Part shown: positions 23,177-29,568 of the stretch, piece by piece
How positions within the stretch are numbered: the stretch's first letter is position 1
Layout of the letters: each line of letters starts with the position of its first letter
Assembly (NCBI GenBank): GCA_001916055.1
Contig: MNRR01000046.1
Coordinates: 1-33,677, forward strand
Source: Clostridium sp. 28_12
GTDB lineage: Bacteria > Bacillota > Clostridia > TANB77 > CAG-508
DNA: 33,677 bases
Direction of reading: 5' to 3'
Translations under genes and position numbers: made by a program
The notes under the pieces: model-generated
Databases searched by the model: none
What the model was told of the DNA's origin: nothing
What the model saw: only the letters and a program-made list of their open reading frames with translations

Positions 23177-24316
23177 TTAGTCACCCAAGCAAATTCCAAT
23201 ATCTCTAGCAGTTTTTACTAAGTCATCATCCATTGTAACTTTTCTTAGGTTACTTTCTGCAGTGTTTCCTGAAACAGCCCCAATTTTTGTATTTCTTCCA
23301 ACAACATCTTCTAATGAAACACTATCTAATTTTCCATTTTTTAATACTGCTAACACTCCAAATTGTCCATTTAACGCAAGCTCCATAGCTTTAGCTCCAT
23401 ATTTTGTTGATAGTACTCTATCAAATGCAGTTGGTGTTCCACCTCTTTGCATATATCCTAATGTTGTATTTCTTGCTTCTAAACCTGTTAATTGTTCAAG
23501 TTGTTTCGCTACTACTTGACCTACTCCTCCAAGTTTGTTATTATCAACTCCTGCTCCATTGTTTCTTTGGCTTGCAACTGTGATTTCTCCACCTTTTGGT
23601 GCAGCACCTTCTGCAACTACAACTATACTGAATTCTTTTCCTTTTGCTCTTCTTTCATTTATTTTGTCAACAGCTTTATTAATATCATAAGGAATTTCTG
23701 GTATTAATGCAACATCTGCTCCTCCTGCAATTGCTGATTCTAATGCTATCCATCCTGCATATCTTCCCATTACTTCTAGTACCATTATTCTATGATGTGT
23801 CTCTCCTGTTGTATGTAGTCTATCTAATGCTTCTGCAGCAACAGATACAGCTGTATTATATCCAAAAGTTATCTCTGTACACGCAACATCATTGTCTATA
23901 GTTTTTGGAACTCCTATTACATTTACACCTTTTGTAGAAAAATCCCTTGCTGATTTTTGTGTTCCATCTCCTCCTAGTGTAAATATACAATCAAATCCAT
24001 CTTTTTTAATATTTTCTACACAGACATCTGATAAATCTTTATATTCAACTTCTCCATTTTCTCCAACTACTTTGTAATTATTTGCATTTGTTGATGAACC
24101 TATTATTGACCCTCCCTTTGGTAATATTCCAGATGCACTTTGGTCATTTGCTGTACTTAGTCTTACATAATTGTTTTTTAATAATCCATTATATCCATCT
24201 ATAAAACCATAACATTCTACATTATTGTGTTCTGCTGTTTTTATTATAGCTCTTATTACAGCATTAAATCCTGATACGTCTCCTCCATTTGCAAGTATCG
24301 CTACTTTTTTTAACAT
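23177..24316 (-). CDS. pfkA: 6-phosphofructokinase
   Basis: This enzyme phosphorylates fructose 6-phosphate to the 1,6-bisphosphate. The 379-residue form begins MLKKVAILANGGDVSGFNAV after AGGAGG; an upstream extension in the same frame lacks a ribosome-binding site. Motifs are FTLGGDGTQKSA, PKTIDNDVACTEITFGYNTA, MGRYAGWIAL and LIPEIPYD. The donor-selecting positions are mixed: Gly in GGDG, as in ATP-dependent enzymes, but Lys in PKTIDND, as in pyrophosphate-dependent enzymes. The Gly/Lys pair is known from an ATP-using clade, so ATP is favoured but PPi use cannot be excluded. It is a separate transcription unit from the gap operon. Confidence 0.93.
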   Translation of the reverse strand: MLKKVAILANGGDVSGFNAVIRAIIKTAEHNNVECYGFIDGYNGLLKNNYVRLSTANDQSASGILPKGGSIIGSSTNANNYKVVGENGEVEYKDLSDVCVENIKKDGFDCIFTLGGDGTQKSARDFSTKGVNVIGVPKTIDNDVACTEITFGYNTAVSVAAEALDRLHTTGETHHRIMVLEVMGRYAGWIALESAIAGGADVALIPEIPYDINKAVDKINERRAKGKEFSIVVVAEGAAPKGGEITVASQRNNGAGVDNNKLGGVGQVVAKQLEQLTGLEARNTTLGYMQRGGTPTAFDRVLSTKYGAKAMELALNGQFGVLAVLKNGKLDSVSLEDVVGRNTKIGAVSGNTAESNLRKVTMDDDLVKTARDIGICLGD

Positions 24317-24335
24317 ACTAATTCCTCCTATTTGT

Positions 24336-24417
24336 TTTTTACCTAATCGTAAAAACTTTACCATAACTGGTAAAATTTGTTTCTTCTTTATTATATCAAT
24401 ATTTTATTTTTTTACAA
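24336..24417 (-). promoter_or_regulatory. pfkA promoter and two palindromes in its leader
   Basis: TTGTAA (24412-24417), 16 bases, TATAAT (24390-24395). Downstream are two perfect short palindromes: TTTACC-N6-GGTAAA (24357-24374) and TTTTTAC-N6-GTAAAAA (24336-24355), in tandem before the AGGAGG. Both contain TTTAC/GTAAA half-sites, so they may be two operators for one regulator or two leader hairpins. Confidence 0.6.
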
Positions 24418-24449
24418 ATATATTTTGTTTTTATTCTTGTATAATCAAA

Positions 24450-24486
24450 CAGGTCTTTGCAACATTTATTGTGTTACAAAGACCTG
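24450..24486 (-). terminator. Intrinsic terminator after the paralogous gene pair
   Basis: A 15-bp stem (24472-24486 with 24450-24464, one G-U pair, 7-base loop) is followed by TTTGATTAT on the minus strand, directly after the stop of the 24495-24968 gene. The U-tract is imperfect but the stem is strong. Confidence 0.75.
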
Positions 24487-24494
24487 CTTTAAGC

Positions 24495-24968
24495 TTATTG
24501 CTCAATTTCATTCAAATATCTTTCGAAAACTTTCTCATCAATGCAGAACTCCAGTCCATTTTCCTCGTCGTTCTCTACTGAAAAATCTTCTTCGGTCGCA
24601 TATTGTGAAAGCGGAACTACTCTTTCGAGTTTGTATTTCGTTGTGTCAAGCATTTGCATATCAGCCATATCAAAATACTCTGTGCCTTTTTTCAAAACAA
24701 TCGTATTTTGTGATTCTTGCAGACCAGACAAAATTTCTTCCTTTATTTCTTTTGTCATATCTTCTAATGCTTTTTCTGACATTTCGCCTCTTTCTTCAAG
24801 CGTCGATTTTACAGCATACAGTAATACATCACTTGCTGTTACACCTTCTGGTAATCCTTCAACACTTAACGGATATCTTTCGGCTTCTTCCCACGTAAGT
24901 TCTTTTACAATTGTTGCACAGAATAAATCTGCCAATTTTGCATTCCGTACGTCTTCTAATGTAATCAT
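24495..24968 (-). CDS. Unknown protein, member of a tandem paralogous pair
   Basis: I do not recognise this 157-residue acidic protein (MITLEDVRNAKLADLFCATI start, FERYLNEIEQ end). It aligns along its whole length with the protein encoded just upstream. Shared elements are MI..E.V..A.L..LF.ATI, WEE, TKEIK..ILS, KKG.EYFD...MQ.LD, SQYAT/SRYAT and RYLNEI. No signal peptide or membrane segment is seen. The ATG at 24968 follows TAGGAGG; a longer frame starting at 25010 overlaps the upstream gene and has no ribosome-binding site. Base composition is visibly richer in G/C than lysC or pfkA on either side. The pair is likely a duplicated gene brought in together. Confidence 0.7.
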   Translation of the reverse strand: MITLEDVRNAKLADLFCATIVKELTWEEAERYPLSVEGLPEGVTASDVLLYAVKSTLEERGEMSEKALEDMTKEIKEEILSGLQESQNTIVLKKGTEYFDMADMQMLDTTKYKLERVVPLSQYATEEDFSVENDEENGLEFCIDEKVFERYLNEIEQ

Positions 24969-24981
24969 CTTATTTTTCCTC

Positions 24982-25461
24982 CTACATAAAGCTTGCATAA
25001 TGAATTTCATTTAAATATCTTTGATAGCAACCTTCTTCAACCCGGAAATATACTTTTCCATTTTCCTCTTCGAACTCTACATCTCTCACGGTTGCATATC
25101 TTGAAACTTTTGCCATATTTCGTGGTTTGTTTTCTGAATCCAGTGTCTTCATTTCGGTTAAATCGAAATATTCATCGCCTTTCTTATACACCACCGTTGG
25201 TTTTTCTTCCGCCATTTCTGATAAGATAGCCGTTTTAAGTTCTTTAGTCAGTTCTGGAACTTTCTCGGCAGAAACTAAGCCAGCTTCTGTTACCATATCA
25301 ATTGACAGATATAATACCTTACTTGGTGACATGTCACTTGGGTAATCTAGTGATTCTCCTATTTTTATTGAACCCACTTCTTCCCATGCCGGTTTCTTTT
25401 TGATTGTTGCAAAGAACAGTTCATTTAACCGTGCCTTTTTTACTTCCTCTACTTTTATCAT
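24982..25461 (-). CDS. Unknown protein, first member of the paralogous pair
   Basis: This 159-residue protein (MIKVEEVKKARLNELFFATI start, RYLNEIHYASFM end) is paralogous to its downstream neighbour. Its function is unknown. The chosen ATG at 25461 follows AGGAGGAAAAAAC; the longer frame from 25551 runs through the leader. It has a strong promoter (25538-25567), a leader hairpin, and a stop codon (TAG) that forms part of the next gene's TAGGAGG. The two genes form one operon ended by the terminator at 24450-24486. Both proteins are soluble and acidic with no metal-binding or nucleotide-binding motif that I can see. Confidence 0.7.
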   Translation of the reverse strand: MIKVEEVKKARLNELFFATIKKKPAWEEVGSIKIGESLDYPSDMSPSKVLYLSIDMVTEAGLVSAEKVPELTKELKTAILSEMAEEKPTVVYKKGDEYFDLTEMKTLDSENKPRNMAKVSRYATVRDVEFEEENGKVYFRVEEGCYQRYLNEIHYASFM

Positions 25462-25493
25462 GTTTTTTCCTCCTAAAGTTATTTGAATGAGTC

Positions 25494-25567
25494 TTTTGCC
25501 TTTATTGTAAAGCAAAAATATTAATTTTGACTTATTTATTATATCACGCATTATGTTAATTTGTCAA
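25494..25567 (-). promoter_or_regulatory. Promoter and leader hairpin of the paralogous pair
   Basis: TTGACA (25562-25567), 18 bases, TATAAT (25538-25543). The -35 lies in the last codons of lysC, 3 bases before its stop. In the leader, 9-bp arms TTTTGCTTT and AAGGCAAAA (25509-25517 and 25494-25502) form a hairpin upstream of the AGGAGG. Confidence 0.75.
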
Positions 25568-26518
25568 TTTTTCGTGTAATTCTTCTAGCACTTCATCTTT
25601 AACTATTTCTTTAAAAACGATAGAAATTTTAGTTCTACTTATATCAATGTTAAAAATCTCTAAACTATTTTTATTGGCAATTTCTAATACTTTATCAAGT
25701 ATTTCATCTCTTGAACTAATTCCAAAACCAACAACAGAAATTCTAGAAACATCTTTTTTTACAATACTTTTTACTCCAGATGCCTCCATTTTATGTGATA
25801 TTATAGTTCCAGGATTATTATTGAAAGTAGAACCAGTTATTATTGGAATGTTGTTTTTTTCAGCCATTTCTACACATCTATCATGTAAAACTTTTGCCCC
25901 CTCACTTGATAATGAATGCATTTCTTCATATGATATATTTTTTAATTTTTGTGCCATTTTTACTTTGTTTGGGTCTGCCGTATAAATTCCATCAACATCA
26001 GAATATATATAACATTTCTTTGCTTCTAATGCCGCTGCTAATGCTACAGCCGTTGTATCTGATCCTCCTCTTCCTAATGTTGTTATATTATTATTTTCGT
26101 CTATTCCTTGAAAACCTGCAACTACTACAATCTTCCTGTCCATCAGTTCTTTTTCTATTCTTTCAGTGTTTATATATTCAATTTTAGCATTCTGATTTTC
26201 TTTATTTGTGTGTATTCCAACTTGCCATCCCATAAGAGATATTGCTTCATATCCTAAATAATTTAATAATATTGCTAATTTACTTGCACTTATTTGTTCT
26301 CCTGCACTTAGTAAAACATCCATTTCTCTTTCATTTGGTTTTAATGATAATTCTTCTGCTTCTTTTATTAATCTATCTGTTGTCTTTCCTTGAGCAGAAA
26401 CAACTACAACTATATTGTTATCCTCTTCATACAACTTTATTGTTTTATTGGCTACTGTTTGTAGTTTTTCATTGTCTGCAACAGAACTTCCTCCAAATTT
26501 AATTACTATTGTATCCAT
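25556..26518 (-). CDS. Aspartate kinase, short form with one ACT domain
   Basis: This enzyme phosphorylates aspartate, the entry to lysine, threonine and methionine (and diaminopimelate) synthesis. The kinase domain is complete: VIKFGGSSVAD, VVVVSAQGKTTDRL, GFQGIDENNNITTLGRGGSD and YSDVDGIYTADPN. Length is 320 against about 400 for the usual enzyme. After SGVKSIVKKDVSRISVVG only one ACT-like unit remains, so the first of the two ACT domains appears to be missing. Because paired ACT domains bind the feedback inhibitor, regulation may differ. A strong terminator-like hairpin sits directly before its ribosome-binding site (GAGG), so expression may be controlled by attenuation. I leave the paralogue name open. 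Confidence 0.9.
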   Translation of the reverse strand: MDTIVIKFGGSSVADNEKLQTVANKTIKLYEEDNNIVVVVSAQGKTTDRLIKEAEELSLKPNEREMDVLLSAGEQISASKLAILLNYLGYEAISLMGWQVGIHTNKENQNAKIEYINTERIEKELMDRKIVVVAGFQGIDENNNITTLGRGGSDTTAVALAAALEAKKCYIYSDVDGIYTADPNKVKMAQKLKNISYEEMHSLSSEGAKVLHDRCVEMAEKNNIPIITGSTFNNNPGTIISHKMEASGVKSIVKKDVSRISVVGFGISSRDEILDKVLEIANKNSLEIFNIDISRTKISIVFKEIVKDEVLEELHEKLTN

Positions 26519-26531
26519 AATTTACCTCAAT

Positions 26532-26577
26532 AAAAAATAATAGTAATGATACTTAATTAAATACCATTACTATTATT
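26532..26577 (-). terminator. Terminator/attenuator immediately upstream of the aspartokinase gene
   Basis: On the minus strand a 16-bp stem (26562-26577 with 26536-26551, one G-U pair, 10-base loop) is followed by TTTTTT. The aspartokinase ATG is only 14 bases beyond the U-run. No promoter is visible between hairpin and gene, so transcripts reaching lysC must read through it. That suggests regulated attenuation, although it could simply be the terminator of the 26690-27097 unit. I do not see a complete lysine riboswitch or T-box in the short leader. Confidence 0.75.
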
Positions 26578-26634
26578 ATATTTTATATGTATTTTTTTGG
26601 TTCTTTTCTTTTTGCATAACTTTGCTTTTGAACA

Positions 26635-26665
26635 GAAAGAGGTACCCTACTAGGGCACCCCTTTC
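26635..26665. other. G/C-rich hairpin after the 26690-27097 gene
   Basis: Arms of 13 positions (26653-26665 with 26635-26647, two G-U pairs) and a 5-base loop lie 25 bases after the stop codon. No U-tract follows on the minus strand, so it is a possible 3' stabilising stem or pause rather than a classical terminator. The base composition contrasts with the very A/T-rich surroundings. Confidence 0.55.
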
Positions 26666-26689
26666 CGCAAATCGAGTCACAACAAGTCT

Positions 26690-27097
26690 TTATTCTGGTT
26701 TGTAGCAAAGCTTTACGTAAGTTTCGTCCTCAGCAGGCTCTACACTGAAATACTGTTTGGTTGAAATTTTTCCGAGAAAAATTTCAAAGAGTTCCTTTCC
26801 AATCAACAGATCACCACGTCGTGTGGAGTATTCAATAGACGTCTCGGATCCATCGGTATATGCCACAGTTGCCTCATACGGTGTATGAATCATCCGTAAA
26901 TTATTTGCTACCGTTTCATATTTGAAGGAAATTGTCTCCAATTCTAAACCTTGAGCATCTGTTAATTCATCGACAACCTTTTCCAGAGTATCAAGCACGT
27001 TATTAACTAATTTTTCTGCAATTTCCTCCTGTTTACTTGTTACTTCCTCAACACGCTTGTTGATTTTAGCATTAATTTCTTCTGCTCTTGACTGCAT
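26690..27097 (-). CDS. Unknown protein with N-terminal coiled coil, own transcription unit
   Basis: This 135-residue protein starts MQSRAEEINAKINKRVEE after ACAGGAGG. Residues 1 to about 50 form a charged amphipathic helix, probably a coiled coil. The rest is predicted beta-rich (LRMIHTPYEATVAYTDGSET, then STRRGDLLIGKELFEIFLG). There is no signal peptide. I do not recognise the family. It has its own promoter with a perfect palindrome at the -35 and two hairpins in the leader. Codon and base use is visibly richer in G/C than prfB upstream. As with the other two G/C-richer units, it sits directly at the 3' end of a housekeeping gene. Confidence 0.7.
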   Translation of the reverse strand: MQSRAEEINAKINKRVEEVTSKQEEIAEKLVNNVLDTLEKVVDELTDAQGLELETISFKYETVANNLRMIHTPYEATVAYTDGSETSIEYSTRRGDLLIGKELFEIFLGKISTKQYFSVEPAEDETYVKLCYKPE

Positions 27098-27118
27098 ATT
27101 TTTTTCCTCCTGTAGTTA

Positions 27119-27160
27119 CTCGGAGGCTAACCCTCCGAGTTTTTAAACAACCCTTCGGGT
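27119..27160 (-). promoter_or_regulatory. Two hairpins in the leader of the 26690-27097 gene
   Basis: CTCGGAGG and CCTCCGAG (27119-27126, 27132-27139) form a perfect 8-bp G/C-rich stem just before the ribosome-binding site. ACCC-N3-GGGT (27150-27160) forms a smaller one upstream. On the plus strand the larger stem is followed by TTTTT, so it would terminate any plus-strand transcript. On the minus strand it is a leader structure. Confidence 0.6.
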
Positions 27161-27179
27161 ATACTTATTTCATAATTAA

Positions 27180-27228
27180 ATTATATCATACTTTTATCTT
27201 GAAGTCAACATAAACATTGTGTTTATGT
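27180..27228 (-). promoter_or_regulatory. Promoter with perfect 9-bp-arm palindrome overlapping the prfB stop
   Basis: TTGACT (27203-27208), 17 bases, TATAAT (27180-27185). ACATAAACA-TTG-TGTTTATGT (27208-27228) is a perfect inverted repeat abutting the -35 and containing the prfB stop codon (27223-27225). It could be an operator or the prfB 3' hairpin; there is no U-tract. Confidence 0.65.
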
Positions 27229-28330
27229 AATATTCATTTTTAAATATGCTTCTATGAATTCATCTATATTCCCATCCATAACACTCTCAACATTTCCAAC
27301 TTCATAATTAGTTCTGTGGTCTTTCACCAATGTATATGGACAAAAAACGTATGAACGAATTTGACTTCCCCATGCAATATCTTTTTGAACACCTTTTAAT
27401 TCATCAATAGTTTCTTTTTGCTCTTTTTCTTTTAAATTTAAAAGTTTTGATTTTAACATCTTCATTGCTGTTTCTCTATTTTGAATTTGTGAACGTTCTG
27501 ACTGACAGGCAACTACCGTATTTGTTGGAATATGTGTAATTCTTACTGCTGATGATGTTTTATTAATATGCTGTCCACCTGCGCCAGAAGCTCTGTATGT
27601 ATCTATTCTTAGGTCATCTGGATTTATATCAATTGAAATATCATCAGTAATTTCTGGTAATACTTCTAATGATGCAAATGAGGTATGTCTTCTTCCTCCT
27701 GCATCAAATGGCGAAATTCTTACTAGTCTATGTACTCCCATCTCACCTTTCATATATCCATATGCATTTTCTCCAATAATTTCAAATGTAACACTTTTTA
27801 CTCCTGCTTCTTCTCCTTCAAGATAATCTAGTTCTTTTACTTCATATCCATTTTTTACAGCCCATCTTGTATACATTCTATATAACATCTCTGCCCAGTC
27901 TTGTGACTCTGTTCCACCAGCTCCTGGATGTAATGTTAATATTGCATTGTTTTTATCATACTTTCCTGATAATAATGTTTGTAATTCAAGTTTTTCGACT
28001 TCATTTTCTAGTTTAGCAGTAGATTTGATTATATCTTTGGCAACATCTTCGTCATTATCTAGATTTGCAAGTTCTGTTAGTTCTATAAGATTTTCTGTCT
28101 CTTGTTCTGTTTTTCTGTATTGAACAACTTTGTTTTTTATTTGCTTTATTTCTGCTAATATTTTTCCTGTTTCTTTAGAATCTTTTTGCCAAAATTCTTC
28201 TTTTACTGTTTCTGCTTCTAGTTCTTGTAATCTATTTTCTAGTTTTTCAATGTCAAAGAGACTCACCTAAACTTTGTATCTTATTTTTTAATATTTCTAT
28301 TTTCTTTAAATTTTCTTCTAATTCTAACAT
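27223..28330 (-). CDS. prfB: Peptide chain release factor 2, with programmed +1 frameshift
   Basis: RF2 releases peptides at UGA and UAA. The coding sequence starts at ATG 28330 (MLELEENLKKIEILKNK) after AAAGGGTG and reaches an in-frame TGA at codon 26 (28253-28255) in the context CTT-TGA-C. AGGTGA lies a few bases upstream as the internal Shine-Dalgarno stimulator. A +1 shift there joins Leu25 to Asp-Ile-Glu-Lys and gives a 368-residue protein (28256-28330 joined to 27223-28254), normal for RF2. The stop-recognition tripeptide SPF (RISPFDAGGRR) and the catalytic GGQ (SGAGGQHINKT) are present. The shift is the known autoregulatory device: low RF2 favours frameshifting. It follows the transglutaminase-like gene by about 20 bases. 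Confidence 0.97.
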
Positions 28331-28351
28331 TTCTTTCACCCTTTCTATGTA

Positions 28352-29476
28352 TTATTCATAGTCTTCCACACTTAATGTTGGATATGTAAATGTTTGTCCT
28401 CCATCAGTAAATTTTCCTGATATAAAATGATTTTCATTCATAGTTTTTGAACCTTTTAGAAAATATTTGTATTTTGATTTTTCAGGTATTATGCCATCTC
28501 CAATTAAAACGGGATCATCCCATGTTACATCAACTGCATACCATTTTTTATCTAATTTTACATAGTTCCATGCATGATTCTCCGTTTTTCCCATGCTATT
28601 TGTTCCTGTTCCTATTACTATTACATTATCAATTCCTACTTCATTCATTATATATTGAAATGCTTTCGCATATCCTTCACATACACATTCTCTTAAAACT
28701 AATGCGCCATATATATCATATATATTATTTTTTGATATTGTTGATTCATAATTAATTGTATCTCTTAAATAATTATGTGTTAACTTTATTTTTTCATAAT
28801 CATTTTTGTCTTTTATATTTTTAACTATATAATCCCTAACTTTTTCTATTTTAGTTTGATATGTATCTATATCTTCTTTGCTGTTAAATCCTTCTGCTAA
28901 ATAGTTAGGTTTTGAGCCATTATCTATATACACATTATATTTAGTACTTGTAATCTTAATTACTTTTTCTATATTTATATACATACTTGTTGCATCTAAA
29001 TAAAATATTTCTGGATTTTCATATATTAATGTTTCTATTGCTGATTGGTATTCTTTCTTTAATTTACTTTCTCCATCTGCTTGCGATAATAGTATTTGGA
29101 ATTCATTTCCAAAATCTATTCTATATGTTCCAGTTTTCATATTTTCTCTACTTTCGTATAATTTATCATATATCTTTTTGGCTGTATCATCTAATTGTTC
29201 ATATAAATGCCTATATCTATTATCATTAGTTGTAATTGTTTCTGCTGATGTTTTATTATCATCTACTCCATTGAATATATCCACACTTGTGTCAATATTG
29301 TCTTCTTCTTTTTTGTCTTTTCCTATTCCTAATATATCTCCGTATCCAACAAAGTCTATTGAAGTAATATCATTTCCTGTTATTTCTACATATGCCACAT
29401 ATCCGAATAGCACAATTGCTCCTAGAATTGCAACCGTTAATAAAATTAATATAAAACTAATTATTTTATCTTTCAT
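28352..29476 (-). CDS. Membrane-anchored transglutaminase-like protein
   Basis: The 374-residue protein has an N-terminal signal-anchor helix (about 5-28) and a low-complexity charged linker. An outer domain ends in a transglutaminase/protease-like core. The catalytic triad is visible: Cys in LRECVCEGYAKAFQYI, His in KTENHAWNYVKLD and Asp in YAVDVTWDDP. The core lies outside the membrane and may cleave or cross-link cell-wall or surface proteins; many Firmicutes have several such proteins without known substrates. The ATG at 29476 is 4 bases after GGAGG; an upstream in-frame start is poorer. It has its own promoter (29499-29527) and is probably co-transcribed with prfB. Confidence 0.88.
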   Translation of the reverse strand: MKDKIISFILILLTVAILGAIVLFGYVAYVEITGNDITSIDFVGYGDILGIGKDKKEEDNIDTSVDIFNGVDDNKTSAETITTNDNRYRHLYEQLDDTAKKIYDKLYESRENMKTGTYRIDFGNEFQILLSQADGESKLKKEYQSAIETLIYENPEIFYLDATSMYINIEKVIKITSTKYNVYIDNGSKPNYLAEGFNSKEDIDTYQTKIEKVRDYIVKNIKDKNDYEKIKLTHNYLRDTINYESTISKNNIYDIYGALVLRECVCEGYAKAFQYIMNEVGIDNVIVIGTGTNSMGKTENHAWNYVKLDKKWYAVDVTWDDPVLIGDGIIPEKSKYKYFLKGSKTMNENHFISGKFTDGGQTFTYPTLSVEDYE

Positions 29477-29498
29477 ACTTCCTCCATGCACTAATTCA

Positions 29499-29527
29499 AT
29501 TATATCTTATTTACATATTGTTTTCAA
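29499..29527 (-). promoter_or_regulatory. Sigma-A promoter of the transglutaminase-prfB unit
   Basis: TTGAAA (29522-29527), 17 bases, TATAAT (29499-29504). It lies back-to-back with the candidate sporulation promoter of the divergent gerA gene. Confidence 0.75.
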
Positions 29528-29533
29528 GTTTTT

Positions 29534-29563
29534 TGAATATTTTTTCATTTTTTGCTAATATTA
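29534..29563 (+). promoter_or_regulatory. Candidate SigG-type promoter of the GerA homologue
   Basis: TGAATA (29534-29539), 17 bases, AATATTA (29557-29563), which agrees with a forespore SigG -35 and with 5 of 7 bases of CATACTA. The predicted start site falls at or near the ATG at 29569, which would make the message nearly leaderless. Confidence 0.4.
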
Positions 29564-29568
29564 CTAAT

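Noticed and set aside
26519..26690. Lysine riboswitch or T-box upstream of aspartokinase
   Set aside because: The leader is too short and lacks recognisable conserved cores. Only a terminator-type hairpin can be supported.
29518..29568. TTG start giving 17 extra residues on the GerA homologue
   Set aside because: There is no ribosome-binding site, and the stretch overlaps both back-to-back promoters. ATG at 29569 is preferred.
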